A stretch of 64,000 bases of DNA from Hyphomicrobiales bacterium (GCA_004144345.1 SEEL01000002.1:62001-126000); one strand, 5' to 3'; shown: positions 16,672-25,899, counted from the stretch's first letter. Translations and numbers: made by a program. Notes: generated by a model not told the origin, from the sequence alone.

Positions 16672-17715
16672 ATGAGCAACGACCAGCATCACAATCCGTT
16701 GAAGACTACGGATTTTGTCGGCAGAACCAGTCTCACCGTGGCGCGCCGCTTTTCCGTGGCGCCGATGATGGATTGGACGGACCGGCATTGCCGGGTGCTG
16801 CATCGCCAGCTGACCAAGCGCGCCCTGCTGTTCACCGAAATGGTGACGAGCGCGGCGGTGGTGCATGGGGATCGCGACCGGCTGCTGGGGTTCTCCGCGA
16901 TGGAGCAGCCGCTGGCGGTGCAATTGGGCGGCTCCGATCCGGCCGAGCTGGCGGCGGCGACGCGGATTGCCACGGCCTATGGCTATGATGAGGTGAACCT
17001 CAATGTCGGCTGCCCGTCGGACCGGGTGCAGTCGGGCAAGTTCGGCGCCTGCCTGATGGCCGAGCCGGAACTGGTGGCCGACTGCGTGCGCGCCATGCGC
17101 GACGCGACCGATCTGCCGGTGACGGTGAAGTGCCGCATCGGCATCGACGACCAGGACATTGAACAGAGCCTCGACCGCTTTGCCGACATGATGGTGGCGG
17201 CGGGGGCGGCGCATCTTTACGTGCATGCGCGCAAGGCCTGGCTGAAGGGGCTGTCGCCGAAAGAGAACCGCACCATCCCGCCGCTCGACTATCCGCGCGT
17301 GTACCGGCTGAAGGCACGGCTCGCGCCCTATGAGATGTCGATCAATGGCGGCATCGAGACGCTCGACGCGGCGGCGGCGCATCTGGAACATATGGACGGG
17401 GTGATGCTGGGGCGCGCGGCCTATCATGAGCCGATGCTGCTGGCGGAGATCGACAGCCGCTTCTTCGGCGAGGCCGAACGGAGTTCTTCGCTGACCGCGA
17501 TCATGCATGCCATGGCCGAATATGCCGAGGGCGAGCTGAGCAGGGGCACGCGGCTCAACAATATCACGCGCCACATGCTGGGCCTCGCCAATGGGCGGCC
17601 GGGCGCGCGCGTGTTCCGGCAGATCCTCAGCGTCGATGCGGCGCGCAAGGGCGCCGGGCCCGACGTGATGCTGCGGGCACTCGCCGAAGTCGAGCCGGAA
17701 CGGGCTGTCGCGTAA
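16672..17715 (+). CDS. dusA: tRNA-dihydrouridine synthase A
   Basis: The 347-residue flavoenzyme reduces uridine to dihydrouridine in the D-loop of tRNA using FMN and NADPH. It shows RRFSVAPMMDWTDRHCR at the start of the barrel, LNVGCPSDRVQSGKFGACLM (conserved C114), PVTVKCRIGID, LYVHARKAWLKGLSPKENR and VMLGRAAYHEP, all typical of DusA. The N-terminal 24 residues before the barrel are less conserved and the start at 16672 has no strong ribosome-binding site. This part may have been reshaped by insertion events, since an integrase remnant lies 30 bases upstream. Housekeeping gene. Confidence 0.95.
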   Translation: MSNDQHHNPLKTTDFVGRTSLTVARRFSVAPMMDWTDRHCRVLHRQLTKRALLFTEMVTSAAVVHGDRDRLLGFSAMEQPLAVQLGGSDPAELAAATRIATAYGYDEVNLNVGCPSDRVQSGKFGACLMAEPELVADCVRAMRDATDLPVTVKCRIGIDDQDIEQSLDRFADMMVAAGAAHLYVHARKAWLKGLSPKENRTIPPLDYPRVYRLKARLAPYEMSINGGIETLDAAAAHLEHMDGVMLGRAAYHEPMLLAEIDSRFFGEAERSSSLTAIMHAMAEYAEGELSRGTRLNNITRHMLGLANGRPGARVFRQILSVDAARKGAGPDVMLRALAEVEPERAVA

Positions 17716-18311
17716 GATTTGATCGCCATCCTCCGGGCGTGTTTTCGCACCGGACCGCCTTACGGCTCCCGGCTTCGGGGTAAAGCCCCGCCCTTTCGGA
17801 CAGAGCGAGCAGCGGCGAGGTCTGACCTCGTCGCGGGCAGTCCGCAGTAGGTGAGGCTCGTGCCTCGCCGCTGCACCGGGGCGTCCCTCTGAACCGATGA
17901 CCTGCCGGAATCTCTCTCCACGTCCGGCGGTGGTTCGGATGCGCCGCCCTTGCCGGCTCCTAACGCATCCGCTCGACAGGGCGGGTAAGCGCCCTGCCGT
18001 CCACCGTGCCGCCTGTGGCGGACACAGTATCGGTCCCGGAACATAGTGGCAGGCGACCCCGCCACACCCGGTCTCCGCTCTCCGGCTGCTCGTTTGCAAC
18101 CATCGCTCCCGAGGAGCGGATGAGGCGAGTCTAGGGCCGCCCAGGGGGTACGGGGATAAGTTTTTTGCTCGAGGGCGGATTGGTGAGGGCGCGCAGCGGC
18201 TTGCGCACGTTTGTTGCTATGAAGTGTAGCAAATGGTCACGATGTCATTTGGGTTGCTGGCAGCTTCGCGCTCCCCTCAAGGCCCCTCACCTGCCGCGCT
18301 CGTACTGGAAC
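17716..18311. other. Hairpin-rich region without a supported gene
   Basis: About 600 bases between the converging dusA and bleomycin-resistance-like genes. Several strong hairpins can be drawn: GGGG-TAAAG-CCCC near 17778-17792, the arms GCGGCGAGGTC / GACCTCGTCGC near 17812-17834 and GTGAGGC-TCGT-GCCTCGC near 17850-17868. An inverted repeat TTGCTA-7-TAGCAA lies at 18214-18232. Frames stay open by composition, but no protein or ribosome-binding site is recognisable. The density of stems suggests a structured RNA or a decayed element. RNase P and tmRNA signatures were looked for and not found. Confidence 0.4.
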
Positions 18312-18671
18312 TCAGTTCTGGATGAGGCGCAGCAGGGTGCAGTCGGGGTCGATGAGGGATGCGACGCGGCCGCCCCAGGGTTCGAGCCGGGGTGGGTGGA
18401 GGCGGGGCCAGCCCGTGTGCTGCTCGGGAATGCCAGAGGCGGTGCAGGCGGCGTAGAACTCGTCGAGATTGTCGAGGCGGAGGCAAGCGCCAAAGCTGCT
18501 GGTGGCCGGATCGAGCCCGGCGAAGGGGAAGAATTCGAGCGTCACGCCGCCGCGGTTGAGGATCATCCAGCCCGCGTCGCGCCAGCTCTCGGTAAAGCCG
18601 AGGGCGGCGTAGAAGCGGGAGGTTGCGGCGAAGTCGCGGGACGGCAGGTTCGGCGTGGCGCGGTCGGTCAT
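18312..18671 (-). CDS. Bleomycin-resistance-like VOC-superfamily protein
   Basis: A 119-residue protein beginning MTDRATPNLPSRDF, with FYAALGFTESWRDAGWMIL, FFPFAGLDP and SLIDPDCTLLRLIQN. This matches single-unit VOC proteins of the bleomycin-resistance (Ble-like) type, which dimerise and bind planar or glycopeptide ligands rather than catalyse. Where glyoxalase-type members have a metal-binding His in the first strand, this has LPSRD, consistent with a non-metal binding protein. AGGAG lies about 8 bases before ATG 18671. The real ligand is unknown; many chromosomal homologues confer no measurable resistance. Confidence 0.85.
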   Translation of the reverse strand: MTDRATPNLPSRDFAATSRFYAALGFTESWRDAGWMILNRGGVTLEFFPFAGLDPATSSFGACLRLDNLDEFYAACTASGIPEQHTGWPRLHPPRLEPWGGRVASLIDPDCTLLRLIQN

Positions 18672-18750
18672 GGCGGGGCTCCTCATCGGGGGAGCGTAGC
18701 CCGGCATCGAGCAAGGTGCACCCCCAACCCGCCACGCTGGTCGCGCAGCG

Positions 18751-18989
18751 CAAGGTGCTCCCCTCTCCCACCGCTGTCGCGGACCCCCTCTCCCGCAGGC
18801 GGGAGAGGGAAGTCGGTGGTGACTGCGGGGCCTCGCGTTCGTGGTCGCCCCCTCCACCAGCTTCGCTGGTCCCCCTCCCCCGCCACGCGGGGGAGGATCC
18901 AACTCCACTCAAGGTGCACCCCTCTCCCACCGCTCTCGCGGTCCCCCCTCTCCCGCTGGCGGGAGAGGGAAGTCGGTGGTGACTGCGGG
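18751..18989. repeat. REP-like intergenic repeats, two direct copies with hairpins
   Basis: Two roughly 79-base direct copies lie at 18751-18829 and 18910-18989, both starting CAAGGTGC and ending GGTGGTGACTGCGGG, each with an internal stem CTCTCCCGC / GCGGGAGAG. Between them are a stem ACCAGC-TTC-GCTGGT and a stem CCTCCCCCGC / GCGGGGGAGG. Related sequences occur at 30953, 52891, 53996 and 61431, so this is a dispersed family. Position downstream of the ABC exporter gene allows a role in mRNA 3'-end protection or termination. Confidence 0.8.
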
Positions 18990-18995
18990 CTACGG

Positions 18996-20858
18996 TTACT
19001 CAGCAGCCTTGGCGTCGAGGTCGAGGAAGCCGCCGGACTGGCGTTCCCAGAGCTGGGCGTAGTGGCCGCCGGAGGCGAGGAGTTGGGTGTGGGTGCCTTC
19101 CTCGACGATCTGGCCGGCTTCGAGCACGACGAGGCGATCCATCGCGGCGATGGTCGACAGGCGGTGCGCGATGGCGATGACGGTCTTGCCCTGCATCAGC
19201 GATTGCAGCTGCTCCTGGATGGCTGCCTCGACCTCGGAATCGAGGGCGGACGTCGCCTCGTCGAGGATGAGGATGGGCGCGTCCTTGAGCAGCACGCGGG
19301 CAATGGCGACGCGCTGCCGCTGGCCGCCCGAGAGCTTGACGCCCCGCTCGCCCACCTGCGCGTCGTAGCCGCGTTTGCCGGCGTGATCGACGAGGTTGGG
19401 AATGACCTCATCGACCTTGGCCTGCCGGGCGGCCTCGATCATCTGCTCCTCGGTCGCGTCCTGCCGTCCATATTTGATGTTCTCGCGGATGGTGCGGTGG
19501 AGCAGCGAGGTATCCTGGCTGACGAGGCCGATGGCGGCGCGCACGCTTTCCTGCGTGACGTGCCGCACATCCTGGCCGTCGATGCGGATGGAACCCGATT
19601 CCACATCGAACAGGCGCAGGGCCAGGTTGACCAGTGTCGACTTGCCGGCGCCGGAGCGGCCGACGAGGCCGACCTTTTCGCCCGGGGCGATGCGGAGGTT
19701 GAAATTCTCCATCACCGTGCCGGACTTGCCGCGCCAGTAGTTGAAGCTGACATTGTCGAAGACCAGCTCGCCCGTCGTCACCTTGAGATCGGGGGCGCCG
19801 GGCGGATCGACCAGCGTAATGGGCTGGGCGATGGTATCCATCGAATCCTTCACCGTGCCGATCTGGCGGAAGATGGCGGAGCCGATCTCGAGGATCCAGC
19901 CCGACATGTTCATGATCTGCAGCGCAAAGGGCACGGCAGTCGCCACTGCGGCGGCCGACAGCGTGCCGCGGTTCCAGCCATCGAGCGCCAGCCAGGTGAT
20001 CGAGATCACCAGCGCGGCATTGAGGAAGAACAGGATCGTCCACATATAGGTGAAGGTCGCCATGAGCTTGCGATACTCGGCCGTGTGGGCGAGCACGCTG
20101 TCGGCGACATAGCGATCCTCATGCTCGGACGAGGAGAAGGTCTTGAGCGTCTGGATGTTGGTGTAGCTGTCCACCATGCGCCCGGTCATCACCGATTTGG
20201 CGTCCGAGAGCGTCTCGGAATAGCGCACGATGAAGGGCATCACGACGATGAAGAGGATGGCGTAGAGCAGCAGCCAGATGCCGATGGGGACCAGCAGCAC
20301 CGGGTCCATCGCGAGGAGCGCGATGGCGGCGACGACCACGAAGATCAGCGCGTACCACACCGCGTCGATGGCGGCGTTGACGCCATATTCGAGCGCCTCG
20401 CCCGATTGCAGCACCTTGTTGCCGATACGGCCGGCGAAATCGTTCTGGAAATAGGTCCAGCTCTGGCGGATCACATGGAAGTGGCTCTGCCAGCGCACGA
20501 GGTTCACCAGATTGGGCTGGATCGCGTGGTTGCGCACGAGGCTGTCGAGGATGAAGGCGCCGGGGCGCACGATGGCGATGGTGGCCGCCATCACGAGCAG
20601 CATCTGCCAATGCTGGCTAAAAATCTCGCCGGGATTGGTGGTGGCGAGATAGCCGACCAGGATGCCGACGAAGATGGGCATCATCGCATCGGCGACCGAG
20701 CCGATGGCGACGAGGCCCGAGCGGACCAGGAAGGCCGTGCGGAACTGCTTTACGAAATAGAAGACGAAGGGCCACGTGCCGTTGGGCGGCTGGCGGTTCG
20801 GAGCCAGGGCGATGGGCGAGTAGCGGTTATCGAACCAGGCGAGAATGGGCTTGAACAT
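18996..20858 (-). CDS. ABC exporter half-transporter (second of a tandem pair)
   Basis: A 620-residue protein: an ABC_membrane domain of about six segments (residues 40-340) fused to an ATPase domain. Walker A GRSGAGKS lies near residue 400, signature LSGGQRQR near 510, Walker B ILILDEATS near 530 and the H-loop AIAHRLST follows. Its nearest look-alike is the neighbouring upstream gene at 21025; both end in RQSGGFLDLD, which points to tandem duplication. Both members keep complete ATPase motifs, so homodimers or a heterodimer are possible. The substrate is not evident (lipid, peptide or drug export are all seen in this family). A 12-base palindrome, CTCTCATGAGAG (20863-20874), sits just before the start codon. 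Confidence 0.92.
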   Translation of the reverse strand: MFKPILAWFDNRYSPIALAPNRQPPNGTWPFVFYFVKQFRTAFLVRSGLVAIGSVADAMMPIFVGILVGYLATTNPGEIFSQHWQMLLVMAATIAIVRPGAFILDSLVRNHAIQPNLVNLVRWQSHFHVIRQSWTYFQNDFAGRIGNKVLQSGEALEYGVNAAIDAVWYALIFVVVAAIALLAMDPVLLVPIGIWLLLYAILFIVVMPFIVRYSETLSDAKSVMTGRMVDSYTNIQTLKTFSSSEHEDRYVADSVLAHTAEYRKLMATFTYMWTILFFLNAALVISITWLALDGWNRGTLSAAAVATAVPFALQIMNMSGWILEIGSAIFRQIGTVKDSMDTIAQPITLVDPPGAPDLKVTTGELVFDNVSFNYWRGKSGTVMENFNLRIAPGEKVGLVGRSGAGKSTLVNLALRLFDVESGSIRIDGQDVRHVTQESVRAAIGLVSQDTSLLHRTIRENIKYGRQDATEEQMIEAARQAKVDEVIPNLVDHAGKRGYDAQVGERGVKLSGGQRQRVAIARVLLKDAPILILDEATSALDSEVEAAIQEQLQSLMQGKTVIAIAHRLSTIAAMDRLVVLEAGQIVEEGTHTQLLASGGHYAQLWERQSGGFLDLDAKAAE

Positions 20859-20892
20859 TTGGCTCTCATGAGAGTGAGAACCCGAGCTGCGG

Positions 20893-20982
20893 TCAGCAGA
20901 GGGTTCGCTTGAAGGAGGTTCGCTTGCGGTCGTGCCTGATATGACGGCGGCCGGGGTTGCGGGTCTCGATCATGCTTTCCAT
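20893..20982 (-). CDS. Possible 29-residue Arg-rich small ORF between the ABC exporter genes
   Basis: ATG 20982 is preceded by AGGAGA with 5-6 bases spacing, better than the site of the ABC gene that follows. The frame gives MESMIETRNPGRRHIRHDRK plus nine residues, ending in a cysteine: seven Arg, two Lys and three His in 29 residues. It lies in the 166-base gap between two ABC half-exporter genes, ending 34 bases before the next start. It could be a translated leader controlling the downstream gene, or a small basic peptide. Conservation is untested. Confidence 0.45.
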   Translation of the reverse strand: MESMIETRNPGRRHIRHDRKRTSFKRTLC

Positions 20983-21024
20983 CGGTGTCTCCTGTTAGGG
21001 CGGTATGCCCAGTTTTGTAGTCGG

Positions 21025-22875
21025 TTATTCGGCCGCCTGCTCGGCGGGGTCGAGGTCGAGGAAGCCGCCGGACTGGCGCTCCCAGAGGCCGGCATAGATG
21101 CCTCCACTGGCCAGCAGTTCGGCGTGGCTCCCCTGCTCCACGATCTTGCCCTGCTCGATGACGACGAGGCGGTCGAGCGCGGCAATGGTCGAGAGGCGGT
21201 GCGCGATGGCGATGACGGTCTTGTCCTTCATCAGGAGCTGGAACTGGCCCTGGATGGCCGCCTCAACTTCGGAATCGAGGGCGGAGGTCGCTTCGTCGAG
21301 CACAAGGATCGGCGCGTTCTTGAGGAGGACGCGGGCGATGGCGATGCGCTGGCGCTGACCGCCGGAGAGTTTGACGCCACGCTCGCCGACATGGGCGTCG
21401 TAGCCCGTGCGGCCCTTGAGGTCGGACAGGGTCTCGATGAAATCATGCGCTTCGGCGAGCCTGGCCGCGGCGATGATTTCCTCGTCGGTGGCGTCAGGGC
21501 GGCCATAGGCGATGTTGTCGCGCACCGAGCGATGCAGCAGCGAGGTATCCTGCGTGACGACGCCGATATTGGCGCGCAGCGAATCCTGCGTGACGGTGGC
21601 GATATCGGTGCCATCGATCGAGATCACGCCGCTCTGGCGGTCGTAGAAGCGGAGCAGCAGATTGACGATGGTCGACTTGCCGGCGCCGGAGCGGCCGACA
21701 AGGCCGATCTTTTCGCCCGGACGGACATGCAGATCGAGCCCCTCGATGACGCCGGCCTGCTTGCCATAGTGGAAGCTGACCTTGTCGAAGCGGATGTCGC
21801 CGGTGATGGGTGCGATCGGCTTGGCGCCGGGCTGGTCGTGGACGACGGCGGGGAGCGACAGCGAATTGATGCCGTCGCGCACCGTGCCGATGTTCTCGAA
21901 CAGCGCCGAGAATTCCCACATCACCCAATGCGACATGCCCTGCAGGCGCATCACCAGCGCGGCGGACACGGCGATGGCGCCGGCGGTGACGATGCCGGGG
22001 AGCCACAGCCAGATGCCGAGCGCGAAGACGGCGAACAGCAGCAGGCAGTTCATCGCCGTGATGGCGATGTTGAGCAGCGAGAACATGCGCATCTGGCCGT
22101 GCACGGTCTGGAGGAAGCCGTCGAGGCCCTCCCGCGCATAGGCTTCCTCGCGATGCGAATGCGAGAACAGCTTCACCGTCGAGATGTTGGTGTAGCTGTC
22201 GACGATGCGGCCGGTCATCAGCGAGCGCGCGTCGGCCTGGGCCTCGGCGATCTTGGCGAGGCGCGGCACGTAAAAGCGCAGCAGCAGGATGTAGCCGGCG
22301 AGCCAGACGACGAAGGGCGCGGCGAGGCGCCAGTCGCTGGTGGCGGCCAGGACCACGGCGCCGCCGAAGTAGAAGACGACATAGACCAGCATGTCGAGGA
22401 TCTTCATGACCACTTCGCGGACGGCGAGCGCGGTCTGCATCAGCTTGGTGGCGATGCGGCCGGCGAACTCGTCCTGGAAATAGCTCATCGACTGGCGGAT
22501 GAGGTAGCGGTGGCTCATCCAGCGGATGCGCTGCGGATAATTGCCGAGCAGCGTCTGGTGGACGACGAGCGAGGAAAAGCCGTTGATGAGCGGGATGGCG
22601 AGGAGGATCACGGCCCCCATCAGCGCGAGCATCGGCAGATTCTCGTCGATGAAGGTGTCGCGATTGGCGGTGCCGAGCCAGTCGACGACGCCGCCGATGA
22701 AGCCGAACATCAGGATTTCGAGCGAGGCGATGGTGGCCGAGCAGATGGCCATGGCGATCAGCCAGCGCTTGGCGCCGCGCGAATAATAGAGGCAGAAGGC
22801 GACCAGGCCCTTGGGGGGCTGCTCGGGCTCCGCGTCCGGATAGGGGTCAAGGCGGCGTTCAAACCAGCCAAACAT
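21025..22875 (-). CDS. ABC exporter half-transporter (first of a tandem pair)
   Basis: A 616-residue half-transporter starting MFGWFERRLDPYPDAEPEQP at ATG 22875, with AGGTGA about 7 bases upstream. About six membrane segments precede an ATPase domain with GRSGAGKST, LSGGQRQRIAIARVLL, VLDEATSALD and AIAHRLST. It shares most of its layout with the gene at 18996, including the N-terminal WFxxR(L/Y)xP start and the end RQSGGFLDLDP. It is the first gene of the leftward unit, divergent from pepN. The family exports hydrophobic or amphipathic substrates through the inner membrane; nothing nearby identifies the cargo. Confidence 0.92.
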   Translation of the reverse strand: MFGWFERRLDPYPDAEPEQPPKGLVAFCLYYSRGAKRWLIAMAICSATIASLEILMFGFIGGVVDWLGTANRDTFIDENLPMLALMGAVILLAIPLINGFSSLVVHQTLLGNYPQRIRWMSHRYLIRQSMSYFQDEFAGRIATKLMQTALAVREVVMKILDMLVYVVFYFGGAVVLAATSDWRLAAPFVVWLAGYILLLRFYVPRLAKIAEAQADARSLMTGRIVDSYTNISTVKLFSHSHREEAYAREGLDGFLQTVHGQMRMFSLLNIAITAMNCLLLFAVFALGIWLWLPGIVTAGAIAVSAALVMRLQGMSHWVMWEFSALFENIGTVRDGINSLSLPAVVHDQPGAKPIAPITGDIRFDKVSFHYGKQAGVIEGLDLHVRPGEKIGLVGRSGAGKSTIVNLLLRFYDRQSGVISIDGTDIATVTQDSLRANIGVVTQDTSLLHRSVRDNIAYGRPDATDEEIIAAARLAEAHDFIETLSDLKGRTGYDAHVGERGVKLSGGQRQRIAIARVLLKNAPILVLDEATSALDSEVEAAIQGQFQLLMKDKTVIAIAHRLSTIAALDRLVVIEQGKIVEQGSHAELLASGGIYAGLWERQSGGFLDLDPAEQAAE

Positions 22876-23083
22876 GAAGTCACCTGTAGTTTGAAAGTGG
22901 CGCAACGCTTGACGGCCGACGGTGTCGGAGATTTGTTGCGCACCGGTCTCCCACCCTTCCCATTGCTGCCTCAATTGGCGCAAAGAGGAAAAGGACCGGT
23001 CGATCCAGCCGGTTAGAATATAAGAAGATTCGAGGCTTTGCCTGTCACCGGCGAGCCACACTTGTCGAGCGTTGGAGCGGCAT

Positions 23084-25720
23084 ATGCGGACTGAAACCGA
23101 GCACACGATCTTTCTCAAGGACTATGCGCCTACCCCGTACCGGGTCGAGAAAGTCGATCTCGATGTGAAGATCGGCCCCGAATACTCGCGCGTGCGCACC
23201 CTGCTGACGCTGACGCCGCGGGAGGGCACGGCGCCCGGCACGCCGCTGGTGCTGGATGGCGACGAGGTGAAGCTCGACAGCATTGCGATCGACGGGCTGC
23301 CGCTGGCGCTGACGGCGTATGAAGTGGATGAGACCACCCTGACCATCGTCGAGCCGCCGAGCCGCAGTTTCGTGCTCGAGACCGAGGTGACGCTGGAGCC
23401 GGAGAAGAACCTCAAGCTGATGGGCTTTTACCGCTCGGGCGGCACCTGGTGCACGCAGTGCGAGCCCGAGGGCTTCCGCCGCATCACCTATTATCCCGAC
23501 CGGCCGGACGTGCTGGCGCCGTTCAAGGTGACGATGACGGCGGACAAGAAGCTGGCGCCGGTGCTGCTGGCGAACGGCAACCTCATCGACAGCGGCGAGC
23601 TGGAAAACGGCACGCATTTCGCCGTGTGGGAGGACCCCTTCCCCAAGCCGAGCTATCTGTTCGCGATGGTGGCGGGGGATCTGGGCGCGATCCATGACGA
23701 CTTCACCACGATGAGCGGCCGCAAGGTGGCGCTCGGCGTCTATGCCAGCCACGGCAAGCAGGAAGAGTGCCTGTGGGCGATGGATTCGCTGAAGCGCTCG
23801 ATGGCGTGGGACGAGCGGCGCTTTGGCCGCGAATATGATCTCGATGTGTTCAACATCGTGGCCGTGAGCGATTTCAATTTCGGCGCGATGGAGAACAAGG
23901 GCCTCAACATCTTCAACGACAAGCTGGTGTTCGTGAAGCCCGACAGCGCGACCGACGACGATTACGAGAATGTCGAGCGGGTGATCGCGCATGAGTATTT
24001 CCACAATTGGACGGGCGACCGCATCACCTGCCGCGACTGGTTCCAGCTGTGCCTCAAGGAAGGGCTGACGGTCTATCGCGACCAGGAGTTCACCTCGGAC
24101 GAGCGCAGCCGGGCGGTGAAGCGCATCGACGATGTGATGACCCTGCGCGCGGCGCAGTTCCCGGAGGATGGCGGCCCCCTCGCCCACCCGGCGCGGCCCG
24201 ATCGCTACAAGGAGATCAACAACTTCTACACGGCGACCGTCTACGAGAAGGGCGCCGAGATTGTCCGCATGCTGGCGACGATCCTGGGCGAAGCCGATTT
24301 CCGCAAGGGCATGGACCTCTATTTCGAGCGCCATGACGGCGAGGCGACGACGATCGAAGCCTTCATCAAGGTGTTCGAGGACGCCAATGGCGTCGACCTG
24401 CAGCATTTCCAGACCTGGTACCTGCAGGCGGGGACGCCCGAGGTCACGGTGTCGGACAGCTATGATGCGGCGAGCCAGACGTATCGGCTGACGCTGAGCC
24501 AGAAGACGGCACCGACGCCCGGACAGGCGACTAAGGTGCCGCTGCCGATCCCGGTGAAGTTCGGGCTGATCGGGCCGAATGGTTCGCCGATGGGCTGGAG
24601 CACGGCGAGCGGCGATGTGCGCGACGAACTGCTGATGCTGGATGGCGCGAGCGCGACCTATGAGTTCAAGGGCGTGCCGAACAAGCCGGTGGCGTCGCTG
24701 TTCCGCGAGTTCTCGGCGCCGGTGAAGATCGTTTCGAACGCGACGCAGGCCGACCGGCTGTTCCTCGCGCGGCATGACAGCGATCCGTTCAACCGCTGGC
24801 AGGCGCTGCAGGACGTGGCGATGGCGCTGATGCTGAGCGCGGTGGCGGGCAAAGACTGGGCCGCGAGCGATGTCGCGGCGCTGGCCGAGGCGCTCGATGA
24901 CACCGTGACGTCGAAAACGCTCGATGCCTCGTTCAAGGCGCTGACGCTGGCGCTGCCGTCCGAAGCGCTGGTGGCGCGGACCATCGGGAGCAATGTCGAT
25001 CCGGCGCGCATCCGCGAGGTGCGGGTAAAGCTCTTGGCGGAACTGGCGTCGCGGCTCGAGGCGACGCTCGAAGCGGCCTATCGCGCCAATGTGCCGGCGG
25101 GCGCCTATCTGCCGGACACGGCGCAATCGGGGATGCGGGCGCTGCGCAATGCGGCGCTGGGACTGCTGACGCGGGGCGGGCGGACGCTCGGCGCGACGCT
25201 GGCGCGCGAGCAGTATGAAGCGGCGGCCAACATGACCGACCGCTATGCGGCGCTGTCGGCGGCGGTGGGCGCATGGACGGGAGATGCCGAAGCGATGCTG
25301 GGCAATTTCCGCACGCTCTACACGGCCGATCCGCTGGTGCTCGACAAATGGCTGGCACTCAATGCGGTGTCGCCCGAGGAGAACGTCGTGACGCGGCTGG
25401 CGGCGATCCTTGCCGACCCCACCTTCCCGCGCAACAACCCCAACCGGCTGCGTTCGCTGATGGGCACTTTCGGCATGAACAATGCGACGCAGTTCGCGCG
25501 GCCCGATGGCGCCGGCTTCCGCTTCGTCACGTCGTTCGTCGCCGATGTGGACCAGCGCAATCCGCAGGTGGCGGCGCGCGTGCTGACGGCGTTCCGCGTG
25601 TGGCGCAGTTATGAACCGGGGCGTTTCGCGGCGGCAGAATCAGCACTGACGGCGCTGCGCGATGCGGGTGGGCTGAGCCGCAACACGGCAGACATCCTGG
25701 AACGGACGCTGGCCGGTTAA
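23084..25720 (+). CDS. pepN: Aminopeptidase N (M1 family)
   Basis: An 878-residue zinc aminopeptidase that removes N-terminal residues from peptides in the cytoplasm. It has the exopeptidase motif FGAMENKGLN and the zinc site HEYFHNWTGDR (H303, E304, H307) with the third ligand E326 exactly 18 residues further, in CLKEG. The length and the C-terminal alpha-helical half (residues of about 550-878) match the gammaproteobacterial/alphaproteobacterial PepN type. ATG 23084 is chosen because GGAG lies 6 bases upstream; a TTG at 23072 is also in frame. It is divergent from the ABC exporter operon and followed by a sensor kinase. Confidence 0.96.
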   Translation: MRTETEHTIFLKDYAPTPYRVEKVDLDVKIGPEYSRVRTLLTLTPREGTAPGTPLVLDGDEVKLDSIAIDGLPLALTAYEVDETTLTIVEPPSRSFVLETEVTLEPEKNLKLMGFYRSGGTWCTQCEPEGFRRITYYPDRPDVLAPFKVTMTADKKLAPVLLANGNLIDSGELENGTHFAVWEDPFPKPSYLFAMVAGDLGAIHDDFTTMSGRKVALGVYASHGKQEECLWAMDSLKRSMAWDERRFGREYDLDVFNIVAVSDFNFGAMENKGLNIFNDKLVFVKPDSATDDDYENVERVIAHEYFHNWTGDRITCRDWFQLCLKEGLTVYRDQEFTSDERSRAVKRIDDVMTLRAAQFPEDGGPLAHPARPDRYKEINNFYTATVYEKGAEIVRMLATILGEADFRKGMDLYFERHDGEATTIEAFIKVFEDANGVDLQHFQTWYLQAGTPEVTVSDSYDAASQTYRLTLSQKTAPTPGQATKVPLPIPVKFGLIGPNGSPMGWSTASGDVRDELLMLDGASATYEFKGVPNKPVASLFREFSAPVKIVSNATQADRLFLARHDSDPFNRWQALQDVAMALMLSAVAGKDWAASDVAALAEALDDTVTSKTLDASFKALTLALPSEALVARTIGSNVDPARIREVRVKLLAELASRLEATLEAAYRANVPAGAYLPDTAQSGMRALRNAALGLLTRGGRTLGATLAREQYEAAANMTDRYAALSAAVGAWTGDAEAMLGNFRTLYTADPLVLDKWLALNAVSPEENVVTRLAAILADPTFPRNNPNRLRSLMGTFGMNNATQFARPDGAGFRFVTSFVADVDQRNPQVAARVLTAFRVWRSYEPGRFAAAESALTALRDAGGLSRNTADILERTLAG

Positions 25721-25834
25721 CGAAAGCCTAAGAGAAGAATTTTTCTTCGGCCGCTAAGTGATTCAGGTGACTCAGCTTTTGGCCCCGCGCGACAAAGGTT
25801 AACGCCAGCCCCTCTGGACAGAGCTAGAGCGCTG

Positions 25835-25882
25835 ATTCAGATTGCCGGACAAGGGCGTGGCGTTAATCTTTTCAATCTGAAT
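25835..25882. promoter_or_regulatory. 10-bp inverted repeat upstream of a sensor kinase gene
   Basis: ATTCAGATTG at 25835-25844 is mirrored perfectly by CAATCTGAAT at 25873-25882, 17 bases before the kinase start codon. A GATTC site inside it fits the alphaproteobacterial methylation motif GANTC. The repeat could be an operator or a stem in the leader RNA; similar AATCTGAAT-type repeats are frequent between rhizobial genes (recalled). Confidence 0.4.
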
Positions 25883-25899
25883 TTCGGGCGGAGCACTGC

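Noticed and set aside
16297-18099. 600-codon open frame on the minus strand across dusA
   Set aside because: It is antisense to an unmistakable dusA gene and is open because of high GC. Only its end part overlaps a true remnant (integrase), which needs three frames to read.
17716-18164. Possible tmRNA or RNase P RNA
   Set aside because: Neither the tag-coding stretch and acceptor stem of tmRNA nor the GAGGAAAGTCC and ACAGAA signatures of RNase P RNA could be found.
18996-22875. Tandem ABC genes as part of a resistance or bacteriocin cluster
   Set aside because: No biosynthetic, leader-peptidase or substrate gene lies nearby apart from the short Arg-rich ORF; the linkage is not enough for that claim.
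18165-23016. Two plus-strand open frames of about 915 and 694 codons
   Set aside because: They are antisense to two ABC transporter genes with complete motifs. The deduced proteins are Asp/Glu/His/Arg-rich low-complexity products typical of GC-rich antisense frames.
23045-25126. 693-codon minus-strand frame
   Set aside because: Antisense to pepN, which has HEXXH and GAMEN motifs; the product is Arg/His-rich with no domain.
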